Below are positions 11,444-23,305 of a DNA stretch of 64,000 bases, in pieces; position 1 is the first letter of the stretch; each line of letters starts with the position of its first letter. The stretch is from Massariosphaeria phaeospora (Eukaryota > Ascomycota > Dothideomycetes > Pleosporales), in contig JAADJZ010000023.1 in the NCBI GenBank assembly GCA_011032825.1, forward strand, positions 654,947 through 718,946, in the 5' to 3' direction. The notes under the pieces were generated by a model that was not told where the DNA came from, made no database searches, and saw only the letters and a list, made by a program, of their open reading frames with translations. The translations under genes and the position numbers were made by a program.

Positions 11444-13353
11444 ATGCTCCCAAACTACAACTTCTCGTCGTTGTCGATTTCTTCCGTCCTCTACACATCA
11501 CCCCCCCGCTCTTCAGCAATTGTGCAGCCGTTACTATCTCCACTGTCTACCAAGATTGCCGACACGCAGCACCTCAACTACAGGGCCGTTTCGCTGTTGC
11601 TACTTATCATACTGTTAACTCGATATTTCCTTTTATACGCTCATGGATGCAAACAATTCCAGCTCTTTCTTTCTCGCCCAGAATTGACGGCTTCCCCGCC
11701 GGCATATCCGTCATTGCTCTCTAGCATAGGCAACACAATAGCCCTTGTTCTGCTTCCAAAGAAGCTCATCTACTCAGTAACGTAGGTCTTTACGAGTCCG
11801 TTTCTGATGCTCGAGACTAATAAGAATAGGACTAATGGCGGAAACCAGAGGCCTGTCCGCCTCGATCTCATAACCGAGCCCGTTTACCTCGTTCAGGGAA
11901 AACGGCATATATCGAGTCTATGGAAGGTGTCCGCCAAGTCCCGATCGTTGGCTTTGCATAACATGCTGTTTACCAACTGGTTTGGCATGTCTGCAAAAAC
12001 GACAAGTAAATATATGGAAGACGACTCTGGGTATGGCCGGAAATCACACCCCAGCAGTATCGTCAAGCCGCAGAACCGGATGGATCGCCTCAGCCACGCT
12101 GTATTCAAAGATGTCCTGAGTGGGCCTGATTCTGCAGGTGTCTGCTCACGCTTCACTGCGGGTCTTTGTGAGCGCTTGGTTAGCCTGGACATCTCAGACA
12201 ACTGGAGGCACATGCGGGATTTCGAAGCCTTCATCGAGCTGCACATGACGCCCCCGAATACGGAGTCTCTATGGGGCGCTCATCTCACGCGGGACTCGTC
12301 CTTTAACAAGGATTTCTGGGGCTTCAACAATAGCCTGCATTATTTCTCGATGCGCCTGCCCCGATGGCTGATACCCCAAACGTATGCTCGCCGAGATCGG
12401 ATGTTAAAGGCGTTCAGACAGTGGCAATTCCACGGGCGGAAGAATAACGTCGCCCCGTGGGAGGAAGACGAATACAATCCGCAATATTGGGGTTCGCGGT
12501 TGATCAGGAAGTGGCAGAAAGAATTCTTGAGAATGGACGACGCCAATGAGAACGATCTAGCCTCGGTGCATCTCACCTTTTCATGGGCGTAAGTGTGCCG
12601 ATATCCGGATCTGAGCAACTCGAACTATTGGGACTGACTTTACCCAGTGCAAACACCAATGTGGTCCCCTCCGCCTTCTGGGCTGTGCTTGACATCTTTC
12701 GTCGCCCGCAGCTACTAGCGCAGCTTCGCCAACGGCTTCCAGTGGTCCATAGCACCGCTGAGTTGCTCGAACTGTTCTCCATCGCTGAGAAGAAAGCGCG
12801 CATTTGTGCAGACCCGCTTCTGCAATCTATATATGCCGAGACGTTGAGACTGCGCGTCCACGCTTATGCACTGCGGCGTTTTCTCCATGACCACGTCGAC
12901 TTGGACGGATGGACAATACCGCAGGATAGATTGTGCCTTGTCTCATCACACCCAGCGCATATGCATGGTGCTGAGTGGAACACGGCGGAAGGGAAACACC
13001 CACTGAGCGAGTTCTGGCCGTACCGTTTCCTAGTCCAGTCTCGGGATTCGGCGGAGCCATGCAGTGCGCCAAGCGAAGCCACTGGCGACGACATGTACGA
13101 CGGCTCCTCCTGGACCTTCTCCATGCAGGGCTTAGACGGCTTATGGATTCCATTTGGGGGAGGGCCACGGGCCTGTCCGGGCCGTCACCTAGCGAAACAC
13201 CACATGCTCATCACAATGGCCGCCATGGTCATGCTATTCGACGTTGACGCTCAAGTCGACGAGAAGGCCCTCAGAATGAACGAGCTGACATACGGGCAAG
13301 GCACACTGCATCCGGTGGGCAAAGTGCCATTCAGAATCCGGCGCCGGGTCTGA
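11444..13353 (+). CDS. Cytochrome P450 (CYP7/CYP8-like fungal type)
   Basis: Model join(11444..11781,11830..12588,12648..13353), 600 aa, with gtaggt and gtaagt donors and 48- and 59-bp introns. An N-terminal membrane anchor is visible (VSLLLLIILLTRYFLLY). The I-helix region after the second intron (AANTNVVPSAFW) matches the A-N-T-x-P-A-x-F/W form of CYP7/CYP8-related fungal P450s rather than the AGxET form. ETLRLR is the ExxR motif and FGGGPRACPGRHLAK is the haem-binding loop with the Cys thiolate ligand. It should be an ER-bound haem monooxygenase. Its substrate is unknown; the Erg6-like gene 3 kb away makes a sterol conceivable but only by context. Confidence 0.87.
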
Positions 13354-14211
13354 CTGGCGCAATAGCTTTCCCAATTTCTGCATATTATCCGCGCAAGAAC
13401 TACCTAGCTTGGGGGTCTGCAGTGGGGGCGCCGGGGCCAGCTGCATGCAGACTGCGGGGTCCATAACTCGACGATAATGTAATGAGGGCGATTTAACCGT
13501 TCCGCTCCCGTGAGATCATGTCAACACATGTCATCGGCCCAGCAAATACTGTGTGCGGTCGTGGAGTCTGGGCCTCGGATGCAAGTGGCGATGCCCGTTT
13601 GTGCCGCTCATGGACACGTGGTGTCAGAAACCGCGCGCCCGGTTCGGCATCGTCGTCTGCAGCGCTCCAGCTGCAGGTGTGGTACTAAGGTAGCACGCTG
13701 GGTGTGAATAGATTAATCGCCGACAATCCGACAAGGTTGCACGAGGTTGCATCGTCTCGGCTCCGAAATGCGCCCGCCAATCAGACAGCAGCTGACCACT
13801 ACCTCCGGGCCTTCCCCTCTTCTTCGACTCACCACGCTCGCGCAACAAGTCTCCGTTGATGAAACATACGCACAACGAGGCGTAGCGGTGCGGATGTGTC
13901 CAGTGCTTACCGCTTGCTACTGCACGCTTGTGGTACGCGAGACTGATAATGTACATCGATCGCCTGCTCCTCGGTGTCCGATACCAAGCTAGTGCGCCTT
14001 CTGTTGCGCCCTGCGATGCTGGCTACACCACGTCTCTCTCTCCGCATGCAGCTGTGAAACCCGTCATTCAGCCACGTCTGGTCTGTCGCGAGCCTTTAAC
14101 TCCTTCCTAAACCTCTCTCCTTGATGGCATTCCGCAATATCCAGATATCCGCTCCTCGGTACCTAGTGCCACGTGCATCACAGACAGGGAGACTTCTTCA
14201 GCCATAACAGT
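13354..14211. other. Intergenic region between P450 and rhodopsin-domain gene
   Basis: Both flanking genes run on the plus strand, so this holds the P450 3' end and the promoter of the gene at 14212. Short frames on both strands lack domains. No repeat or RNA structure was noticed. Confidence 0.4.
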
Positions 14212-15662
14212 ATGTCGTTGCTGGATCTGCTACCCACTACCTACGACGACGGGACAAAGTACAGAATCGAGCATGCGGGCAGAGTCAGCCAGGATGTGTT
14301 CCAGGTGAGCAGGACAGCCTTTGATGAGACATTGTGGCTTCAGCTCAACGCATCCAGACGGTTGCCGGCTTCTTCTGCGCGATTGCTGGTTTCGCCTTTG
14401 TCGGCCGTCTCGCGGTCCGCTTAACCATCCGGCGAAAGCTGTACCTCGACGACTACCTACTCATCTTTGGTACTTGCGGACTGGTTGCGGCCACCGTCAT
14501 CATGTATCGCTTCACCCATCTCATCTTTGTGCTTAACGCACTAAAGTACGACAAGTCCATTCTCCCTACCAAGGCCGATCTGAATGCCATCGGAAGCGCC
14601 CAGGGCATCAACTACTCATTGATTGCTATGGTATGGACGGCGACGTGTTGCGTAAAATTGTGCTTTCTGGCCTCATTCAAGACGTTGATCTCGAATGTCT
14701 CTATCCGCATAACGGTGTGGTACTGGGCGGCAGTGGCCTTGTCCATTATTCAATGGATATTAGGCTTCTCGGTCCCGTTCATTATTTGCCCGTCCGTGGG
14801 CAACGACATCAGTAGGCCGCCCGTTGTACACTCCTGACTCCTCTTACTTACAATTCATCAGTAACACATTGCACACCTGAGACGCCGTACGTGAAGACGC
14901 TGGCCCTCAATACTTTTGTCACGTGCCTGGACTTCGTGACTGATCTAATGAGTAGGTGTTCTCGATACCCTTTCCAGCATACTCTCTAACTTGTCAACAG
15001 TCGTTTCGATTCCAATCTGGGTCCTGCGAAACGTGCGAATCCGCTTGACACAGAAGCTTGCAATCGCCGTCTTCCTATGTCTGTCGATCGGCATGATAAT
15101 CGCAGGCATCCTCCGCATGTCGGCAGCCTACCATGGCGGCTACTGGGATTTGACATGGCAATACCTGCTGTTATACCTCGAGAGCTGCGTCGCCATCACC
15201 ATGGCCTCGGTATCAGCTTTCCGCAGTGTTTTTGTCGAGCAAAAGCGTCGACGAGAGCAGGATCAGCTGGATATGCACAATATGGCCGAAGCAGACCTGC
15301 CGCGACGCCCGGATAACTTGTGGGGTCGCATTGGACGACTGCGCGCCCGCGCGAAAGAAGATGCAGAGATCGAGGCATCCCAGGCCACGCACACGTCCTA
15401 TCTCCCGCGTGTGCGCTTGGAAGGTCCGAGGATGAATGGCCTGCTAACACTCATCAACGGCCATAGCCGGCAAACGGAAGTGGACAGCTCAATGCAGAGC
15501 GGGACTTGGGCGCCGAGTGAGGGCACGCAGAAGGATTCAAATAGGTTTTCGCGAGCTCATGAAGACTCGGCGTCGAGCAAGTTTCACAGCTCGAGTAAGC
15601 GGACCGACGATGACAGCTGGATGTACACAACGGTGAACTCGGAGACGTCCAATGTGGTATAG
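14212..15662 (+). CDS. Seven-transmembrane rhodopsin-domain integral membrane protein
   Basis: Model join(14212..14304,14358..14811,14862..14951,15001..15662), 432 aa. Splicing joins DVFQ to TVAGFFCAIAG, then GNDI to THCTPETPY, then TDLM to IVSIPIW, all in frame. The core matches the fungal rhodopsin-domain family of plasma-membrane proteins: GRLAVRLTIRRKLYLDDYLL (the R-K-L-DD-YL hallmark) after TM1, YSLIAMVWTATCCVKLCFL, VPFIICPS, CTPE, FVTCLDFVTDLM, IPIWVLRNVRI-QK and the TM6-7 region ending in ESCVAITMASVSAFRSVF. The C-terminal 150 residues are hydrophilic and Ser-rich and presumably cytoplasmic. The ligand and role are unknown for nearly all members. Confidence 0.85.
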
Positions 15663-16124
15663 CGAGGCCACAACTGAAAAGCGTGGTGAGACGGAGAGTC
15701 CGAGGGCCAAGTCCTCGGTTCATGATAGATGATGTCAGTAAAGGCATCGCCACATAAGCCGGCCAATATCACCTACAGTCGCACAGCAGACCCCATAACC
15801 CGTATCTGCAGCAGGGTTGCATGAAGAATGTGAGATAAGACCAGGTTGGCGGGAACCAGTGCGCCACTTCGAGCTTCGGAGACCGAATTGCGAGGTTGGC
15901 CAATCACACGTCAGGCACGCGCAAGCCCGTCACATGATCTCGTGAGAACGGCTCCACATGAAGGACGTCCCTGTGTGACTCCAGTAGCCGGAACGATTGT
16001 TACAGGTCAATGCAGCTGCAACAGCGTGTAGATAATCGCCGACCCGTGCGCCGCGAGAAACGTAGAGCAACTTCCCCTTCAATTTCGTCCTCCTCTTCCC
16101 TCGACAGCCGCCGGTCGCCACATA

Positions 16125-17248
16125 ATGGCCAACACAGAGCAATCAACAGCCGGCCCCACGGCGCAAGAGACCAGAATGCGCGGCACTACCAACCAGGGCC
16201 ACAACTACTCGCGGCACTGGGAAAAGGAAGGAAAACCCAGAACCGACGACGAGGACGCGCGTGACCTTCGAAAGACACAGTACACCGAGCTGGTGAACGA
16301 GTGAGTCTAACACTGTCCATCCACGGAGCAATTGCTGACGACCTTTGCCCCAGCTACTACGACGCTACAACCGACATCTACCTCGAATCATGGGGCCAGT
16401 CTTTTCACATGTGCCGTTTCCCACGTGGTCCGGAGCAAAAGGCCATGGCGATTGCGCGACACGAGCACTACATTGCAAACATGACGGGCCTGCGACCTGG
16501 CATGAAGGTGCTTGATGTCGGCTGCGGTGTCGGTGGACCAGCGAAGGAACTAGCTGTCTTTGCCAACTGCCACGTGACAGGCCTGAACAACAATGGCTAT
16601 CAGGTGAAGAAAGCGACCGAGCTAGCGAGAAAAGACGGCCTCGAGAACATGGTCGATTTCGTGCAAGGCGACTTCATGCGCATTCCCTTCCCGGCCAACG
16701 AGTTCGATTGCGTGTACGTTATCGAGGCGACTGTTCACGCGCCGTCCTTGGTCGACGTCTACTCGGAGATCTACCGCGTGCTCAAGCCTGGGGGCACCTT
16801 TGGGGCTCTGGAATGGGTCTTAGCCGATACATTTGACCCCTCAGACAGCGAGCACAGAGCCATCCGCCTGGGAATCGAGCGGGGGAACGGTATACCGGCA
16901 CTGCAAAACAAAGCAGGTGCGCGCGCCGCCATGGAGCACGCTGGATTCGAGTTGCAGGCGACTGAAGACCTTGCACTACGGCCTGATCCTTTGCCCTGGT
17001 GGTATCCTATTGGCGGTGACCTCAAATCCGCCAAAGGTGTGCGCGACTGGATGCTAGTGATCCGGAATACGAAGTATGGTCGTGTAGCCGTAAGATTCCT
17101 GGTCCGGGCTCTCGAGTTCACGCGGATAGCGCCGAAGGGGACGACGAAGATTACAGAAGAGTTGATCATGGCGGGAGATTCGCTCGTTGCGGGCGGGAAA
17201 CGGGGAGTTTTTACACCCATGTACCTAATGGTAGGCAAGAAACCTTGA
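16125..17248 (+). CDS. Erg6-like sterol 24-C-methyltransferase
   Basis: Model join(16125..16300,16354..17248), 356 aa, single 53-bp intron with gtgagt donor. Family members methylate C-24 of the sterol side chain (zymosterol to fecosterol) with S-adenosylmethionine in the ER or on lipid particles. Visible landmarks are DYYDATTDIYLESWGQSFHM, the SAM motif I VLDVGCGVGGPAKELA, GLNNNGYQV, then EATVHAP (usually EATCHAP), and LEWVLADTFDPSDSEHRAI. The C-terminal sterol MT domain includes PLPWWYPIGGD. It is a little shorter than typical Erg6 (about 375-380 aa) and the substrate-facing motifs differ slightly. It could be the housekeeping enzyme or a paralogue; one window cannot decide. Start chosen at the first ATG, giving a normal N-terminus. 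Confidence 0.9.
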
Positions 17249-17511
17249 TCAGGTATTCTATTGTACAGTACAGCACCCCGCATCTTTTGGTAGGCTATGC
17301 TTGAAACGTAGCCCTTTTTCGAGACCCGTTAACACGCCTTCCTCACGTGACATGGTCAGCGGATTACGTCATCATGATGTCATGTCGACTTCAAGCGAGG
17401 CGTTTTCCCAGGCCATTTTCTTTCTTCGTAACATTCCCTATAACGTCCTTTGCGTGTGCGCAGAGACTCCACCCTGGCAGCTATACATGGAGCTCAGCTG
17501 TACGATGCGAC

Positions 17512-18786
17512 TCATCCCTCCTTCGCCCACTGCTTCCCACTCCACAGGCTGCCCGTCGTCCACAGCCAGTAGTCGCGGCCCTTGATCAGCCAGACCAGGA
17601 AGCTCGGCAGCTGGTAGCCCATGACGGCGCCCACGCCCTGGCTCGTCCCAATCGGCACTAGCTGCGTCTCGCGCGTGTCCTCGCGGAAGGCTCTGTCCTC
17701 GCCGCCGGCGTCCTTGCCCGCGGCGGCCAGCAGATCGCGCTTGATGTTGGCCGTCAGAACCGGGATGGCCGCGAGCGTCTGGTGGATCGAGGGTTGCGCG
17801 TACGAGGACGCGTCGCCGACGGCATACACGCGCGGGCCGGCAGCGTCGACGCGGAGGGTCGAGGGGTTCGTGGCGATGCGGCCGTCGGCGGTCAGGAGGG
17901 AGCCGTCGGTGACAAAGGCCGTGTTCGGGCGCGCGCCGAAGGCCGGAATGTAGACGTCTGCGTCGATTACGGTGCCGTTGTCGAGGCTCAGCGTGGCTTT
18001 GGCAGCGACGTCGTCGATGCCCGGGCCATGAGACGTGCCGGCCTGCTGTGCGTCGTCGGCGGGTGCTCGGCTGCCCTGTCGCGCCACGTCTTTCACCCGC
18101 GCGTCTTTGACGACGGTAACGCCGACTTTGGCGAGGTAGGCCTCTGCCTTGAGCGCAATGGCAGGGCGCATGTTGGGCAGAAGCTGGGCGCTGGCACTCA
18201 CCAGCGTAATGGCGACCTTGGGCTGTGCCAGCTTCGCGCTGAACCACCCCGCCCGGCCATTCAGGAATTCGCCCAGCTCTCCGGCCACTTCGACGCCCGT
18301 TGGGCCGCCCCCCGCGATAACAATGCTCTTTGCCGCGGGCAGCGCCTCTCGAAAGGCGATCCAGCTTGCGCGTAGGAAGCTTTCGTCGCGGTTGAAGCCG
18401 AAGAGGGGAGAGTACGTCGACGAGCCAGTGGCGACCACAACAGCATGGTATTCAATCTGCTCGACGGTGCCAGCCACATCAACCGACACGGTTCGCTGAT
18501 CGTGACGCAGCTCGGTCGCGGTGCCATTGACTAAGCGGAAGCCCGATTTATATTGCGCGAACTGCTGGGGGATGCTGACGAACAGCCTGTCCTGGTCGAA
18601 CATTTCGTCGGAAATAAGTGCGCGAGGAGCGGCGGGCCGGCACATGGCATGCGACGACGTGCTGACCAGCACGACCTGGTACGTGGAGCTGTCGGGCAGG
18701 CTAGGTAGAATATGCTTGAGCACATTGTGGGCTGTCGACACGCCGCCGTACGAGCCGCCGAGGATGACAATGTGCTTCGGTGACAT
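17512..18786 (-). CDS. AIFM2/FSP1-like FAD-dependent NAD(P)H oxidoreductase
   Basis: 424 aa, one exon. This is a pyridine-nucleotide-disulfide oxidoreductase fold: an N-terminal FAD dinucleotide-binding motif (HIVILGGSYGGVSTAHNVL), VVVATGSSTYSP, a second Rossmann motif for NAD(P)H (KSIVIAGGGPTGVEVAGELGE) near residue 160, and the FAD-contacting ARPNTAFV plus VYAVGDASSYAQPSIHQTL near residue 330. The overall pattern matches AMID/AIFM2-type quinone or oxygen reductases, not thioredoxin reductase, since no CxxC is seen. A C-terminal hydrophobic stretch (MGYQLPSFLVWLIKGRDYWLW) could associate with membrane. The coding strand is GC-rich. The physiological acceptor is unknown; a quinone is the usual inference. 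Confidence 0.88.
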   Translation of the reverse strand: MSPKHIVILGGSYGGVSTAHNVLKHILPSLPDSSTYQVVLVSTSSHAMCRPAAPRALISDEMFDQDRLFVSIPQQFAQYKSGFRLVNGTATELRHDQRTVSVDVAGTVEQIEYHAVVVATGSSTYSPLFGFNRDESFLRASWIAFREALPAAKSIVIAGGGPTGVEVAGELGEFLNGRAGWFSAKLAQPKVAITLVSASAQLLPNMRPAIALKAEAYLAKVGVTVVKDARVKDVARQGSRAPADDAQQAGTSHGPGIDDVAAKATLSLDNGTVIDADVYIPAFGARPNTAFVTDGSLLTADGRIATNPSTLRVDAAGPRVYAVGDASSYAQPSIHQTLAAIPVLTANIKRDLLAAAGKDAGGEDRAFREDTRETQLVPIGTSQGVGAVMGYQLPSFLVWLIKGRDYWLWTTGSLWSGKQWAKEG

Positions 18787-19427
18787 TTTCGCGCCGGTTT
18801 TAGACAGCTGGGGGTGCCGCGGTGCAGGCCTTGACGCGGGGGGCGTATAGAATCAAGTGCGAGAGACTGTAGAGCATGGGAGCCGGTCGTTGTTAAATAT
18901 TACGATTCCCTTCCCTTCGCTGATACATCGTACCTTCGTACAATCCAGCACTAACAGGGGCTGGCTGCCTTTTCGTAGTATTACGATCCTTCGGTGACAT
19001 TTGGTCCATGTCTTAGAGGCCACCCAGGCCGATTTCGGACATCCAGGATATCCGACTATGATATCCGATACACAGAACTCAGACGTACATTACTTAGGTT
19101 GATAGTCTATTGATGCACAGACGTAGGTCTGCGCGACGTCAATCTAGCCAAGTTTTTCATGTCATCGGTATCCTCTGAATTGCCCGGTACTAAGACGAAT
19201 GTGCTTATTTGCATACTTGCACTTACGCTGACGCATGGCAAACAAGCAGTGGAAGTGAGGTATTGGTACATGGAAAGAAAACCTTGAAATCGTTATCACT
19301 AATACGCGTTTAAAACAGCAAGAGCGCATGGAATAAATACAAGGCAAATATTCTACAGCGCGAAAAAAACGACCTTCACCCTGCACAGCCAGCCAGCCGC
19401 GCCCCCAGAGCGGCAATGCCCGGGCTT
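18787..19427. other. Intergenic region between two minus-strand genes
   Basis: Contains the oxidoreductase promoter and the presumed 3' UTR of the kinase gene. The part from 18,890 to 19,330 is noticeably AT-richer than its neighbours. No gene or repeat recognised. Confidence 0.4.
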
Positions 19428-21511
19428 CTAGCAATCGTCCTTGAGCAGCTTGGGGATGGTGCGAAGCTCCGACTGGAACTTCGCCGCGGTGATGCGCTCG
19501 CCCTGAGGCGCGAAGATGTCGGCCAGCAGCTTGCAGTGCTGTGTGGTGAAGCGCTTGAACAGGTCCTCGCAGGCCTTGACGCGCGCCGAGTCGGTGTTGG
19601 CCTTGTCCCAGAGCTTCTTCGCGTCCGGGTGCATGGCTTCGGGCCAGGGCCTTGCGCCGTTGAGCATCTCGACGTGCAGGATGCCGAGGGCCCAGACGTC
19701 GTTAGCGATGGCGTCGATTCCGCCGCCTTTGCGGCCCTCTGTTGTGGTAGTTAGCAACGGGACTAGAGTGGAAGAGAGTGGAAGATAAACGTACCGGGAC
19801 TGCGGTATTGTTCGGAGCCTTCTACTGTTTCGACGGTTTTCTGGTCAGTGGCGAGATCGAAATCGATGATTTTGGCGTTCAAGCTCCCGGACAGTATGAT
19901 GTTGTCACCCTTGATGTCCTCGTGTGCGTATCCCTGGCTGTGGATGTATGTGAAGCCCTCCAGAATCTCGTTCATAGTCGCCTTTACGGCCACTTCCTGG
20001 TTCTTGAACAATTTCTCCATATTGTTCATGATCGTACCACCAGTGATGAGTTCCTGTATGACGAAGTAGTTCGGCCCATCGCTTGCACAATGGCCATATA
20101 CTCTGCCAACGTTCGGGTTGCCCTGCAGCTTTATCTGAATTTCAGCGCCGTGTTGCAACTTCTCTTTACTGGGGCCAGCTTTGATAGCCACCTCAGTTCC
20201 GGTTCCGTCAGCCTCCTTGACCCAACCCTTGTAGACGGTTCCATCGGAGCCGGAAGCGATAGGAGGCGCCTCATCGTCGAGAGCGTATTTGAATTCAGTG
20301 AACCCAGTTCCTTTGCAGGTGCTGACTTCGTAGTCGTCCCACATGACCGGTACACCGCGTTTGGCCGGTACGCCGCGTTCGAGGAAGCGATTGCGAGCAC
20401 GCCTAGCTTTAGGCGCAGAGCTGGGTCTCATTGTGCAGGCTGCTACTGAGCTGCTGCTGCTGTCAGTGCCAGTTGTAACTGAAGTGACCATGGTCGATGG
20501 GCCCCCGGTATTGGTGGCGGGATCTGGGGTGGTGCTTGGCTGAGTCTCCCCGGTGGTGCTTGGCTTAACCTCATCGGTGTTGGTTGGCTTAGTCTCCCCG
20601 GTGTTGGTTGGCGCGTCCTCAGGCTTCGTGGATGAAGCAGGCGGATCGTCAGCCTTCGTGGATGATGCAGGCGGATCGTCAGCCTTCGTGGATGGAGCAG
20701 GCGGATCGTCAGCCTTCGTGGATGGAGCAGGTGGATCATCAGGCTTCTTCGTCGGAGCAGGCGGATCGTCAGGCTTCTTCGTCGGAGCAGCCGGCGGGTC
20801 CTTGCAGTCCCCCTTATTCTTCTTCTTGCACCCAATGCTTACACCGTACATGTCAGGGGCGCCAGTCAAGGAGTCCCAGACATCAAAGTTCCAGTCCGGC
20901 ATCCCACAGGTGCTACCAATCTGTACGAAGAGTTATTAGCTAACGCCGTCAAACACAGGAGGAACACTTACCCATTTATCAAAGAAGTCTTGCGGCGGAA
21001 GTGTGTTCTCGGCGAATGACTTGGCGCCCTCGACAAACCTTTCTGTTGCCTTTAGAAGACGGGCGGGCGGCACCACGAAGTTGAGGGCTTCCTCGACAAT
21101 AAATTGGAATGATTCCAACATGATAGCGCAAAGAAGATTGTCGAGCACTTGAAGTGCTTCTGCAACAATGTCGAAAATGGCTAGCACAATTCCCTCGACA
21201 GCTTTGTTCTCGCACTTGCAGGGGGCTGGCCATAACTCGTTACCACCGTCGTCGTGGAAGCTTGGGAAATCCTTGGGCTCTGTGTTGGCATAGGACGAAT
21301 AATCGCATTCGGAGTATCCGTGGCCGCCATTGTTCTCACAATATTTTATGCAGGTTTCTGTCAAGGCGTTTTTGATTCCTCGATTGTTCCGATAGTAGGC
21401 ACATGTTCCAGACTGCGTCCAAGAAGCTGCGACCTGACTGTCGCTGTTTTGAGCAAGTACTCCTGGAATCGCGATGCTAGAGACCAGTATCAAAGAAGTA
21501 TACACCTTCAT
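19428..21511 (-). CDS. Secretory-pathway protein kinase with Cys-containing N-domain and Pro/Thr repeat linker
   Basis: Model complement(join(19428..19738,19795..20920,20972..21511)), 658 aa, with gtaagt and gtacgt donors and in-frame joins DKW/IGSTC and YRSPE/GRKGG. Residues 1-20 (MKVYTSLILVSSIAIPGVLA) form a clear signal peptide. Residues 21-215 include several Cys and a hydrophobic-amphipathic stretch. Residues about 222-330 are a Pro/Asp/Thr linker with six copies of a ten-residue DDPPAPSTKA-like unit. Possible dibasic processing sites (RRAR, AKR) precede the kinase domain at about 395-640. That domain has G-loop GSDGTVYKG, VAIK Lys 427, YAHEDIKGDN (HED instead of HRD), IIDFDLAT (DFD instead of DFG), YRSPE and DVWALGIL. 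The Lys, both catalytic Asp and the Asn are kept, so it may be active. The substrate and location (ER/Golgi, wall or outside) are unknown. Confidence 0.75.
20620..20800 (-). repeat. 30-bp coding minisatellite in the kinase linker
   Basis: On the plus strand the unit gcaggcggatcgtcagcctt followed by cgtggatga recurs every 30 bp about six times. It encodes the decapeptide repeat of the kinase linker. Copies differ by a few bases, so copy number may vary between strains. Confidence 0.85.
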
Positions 21512-22900
21512 GGCAAAGGCTCGAGTGATTTGAGTATGGCCACGGGCCGGTCTGTAAGGAAAAAGGTCGAAGAGACAGTAAAATTGTGTGATGAACGATG
21601 CTGTGAACAGACTCAAGCGAGAGACGGTGAATTCAACCCAAATGAATGTGGGAAGGAAAGAAAGAGAGAATGAAACAAGACTGTGATTGTAAAGATTGGA
21701 CCATGGCTTCGGAATAGTCTCTTTAAACAAACCAGCTTGACCCCCATTTCTGGAATCAGGGGTCCCATTTCCATGCACAATAAGCCCATTGCCTTACACG
21801 TCTGGCCAAGGAGAGGTTATACGAGCAGCCATCATCCTTGGCGTAAGCAACCTCCTCGCAGGGTGAAACATCGTATTTGTAGAATCTCCGGATTACGTGA
21901 GTAGGATCGTGGCTTTTGGGGACGGTCCAGGGTGCAATTACATATTGTGAAGGGGTGAAGTTGCGAGCGGTTAGCAAAGAGCTGATCATGCCAGCCAGTC
22001 GGCAGCCTATTGGCAGATTTCGCGATCGGAGACGTCCGAAATGCACACTCGTTGTGATCTATCGGCGGCGACATCTGACCCGGCCATGTGAGCTACCGGA
22101 GCTTACTGGAGGAGTGTGGAGCCCAAAGCCCCAAACTACGGGATAGGGGCTGAGAGTGCTGGAAGGCTCCGCGCTGCCGCTGGAAAGTCGTGTAGATGAG
22201 CATCGGCCGGATCGGTGCAATGGTACAACCAGTCGAACCGGCGGTGGAGGTGACGCTCCGGACGTGCGGCTAGTAGACAGTGCGCTTCGTAGACAACAAT
22301 GCCGTAGGATATCAAAGGTTCCTCCAACCAGCATCAGTTTGTCGCACCGCAGTACACAGTACTCCGTCGAGGCGTTAGAGTTAAAGTTAGAGTTGGGAAA
22401 CGAAGGGCCATGGCGGGAGGAAGGCGCACATGCCACCGCTTCAGGTAATCCAGGCGCCGTCTCGCGGACCAAAGGGGTTCCGATACGTACTAGTGAGCCG
22501 AGCCAGGACTGGCCCAGCGCCTAGTAGAGTGACGTGATAGGCGGCACGGTCGTGGTGCGCAGTGAGATGAAGGCTCGACTTGGTGTCTTCTGGCGAGCTT
22601 CCCAGGTTGTAACTTCCAAGGTTGTAATAATAATCCTGGTCCAAGCTTGTCATTTGTCATCTGCTGGGGCGGGGCTGGTGGGGCATTGTGCCAGGGGCGG
22701 AGCAGGGGCGGAGCAGCCTCTGGCGCGAGCAGGCGGCTCGGCCCCCGACACCAGACGCGCAAATTATCAGCAATGCACCAATGCGCAGTCGGGCACATGG
22801 AGCAACAGCAGGCTGGAAAGCGACAAGATCTCCTCACAGTTGTTGATATGCTACCCACGTTGCCAACACCAAGTGAGCCTGCTCATCCAGAGTCTATTAT
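21512..22900. other. Intergenic region upstream of the kinase gene
   Basis: Includes the kinase promoter (open frame upstream of the signal peptide to 21778 is probably 5' UTR). Open frames at 22150-22860 on both strands overlap each other and show no domain. Nothing else identified. Confidence 0.35.
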
Positions 22901-23305
22901 CTATTGGTCCTGTGCTTCTTGCTGGGGATCCGGATATAGAGTCGGCTCTCCTAGAACCACCATCTCCTCATGCCCTTGCGGGATCTCCCTCTCAAGCTTG
23001 TCAATGTCGTCCTCGGCTTCGCCCTCCTTCTTTTCCCTGCCCCCGACGTAGTAGCCCGCGTGCACCACGCATAGCCGGTACCCATTCTGAGGACCGTACC
23101 GTTCTGTCTGGTAGATGCAGAAGGCGATGCTCTGCTCGGCTCTTCCTGGCCTTTTCTTCTTGTCATCGCGCATGGACTGGTTGAAGATGTAGGCGCGGAC
23201 GGACCCTGGGTAGTTGGAGATTTCGTCGACAGTGTGCGCATTGACAAAGGACCAGAACATATGTCGGGGCAGAGGCGCCGTGTCGGAAAGCGTGTGCGAC
23301 CGCAT
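22901..23305 (-). CDS. Hypothetical protein, 134 aa
   Basis: Begins at the first ATG of a frame that is open upstream only through non-ATG codons. The sequence looks protein-like: aromatic-rich N-terminal half (MFWSFVNAHTVDEISNYPGS, AYIFNQSMRDDKKK), a central segment FCIYQTERYGPQNGYRLCVV and an acidic charged tail. No family recognised. A further 5' exon is possible. The opposite strand has frames of similar length, so the call rests on composition and is tentative. Confidence 0.45.
   Translation of the reverse strand: MRSHTLSDTAPLPRHMFWSFVNAHTVDEISNYPGSVRAYIFNQSMRDDKKKRPGRAEQSIAFCIYQTERYGPQNGYRLCVVHAGYYVGGREKKEGEAEDDIDKLEREIPQGHEEMVVLGEPTLYPDPQQEAQDQ

Noticed and set aside
17438..18247. 269-codon Arg-rich minus-strand frame
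   Set aside because: Alternate-frame shadow of the AIFM2-like gene in GC-rich sequence.
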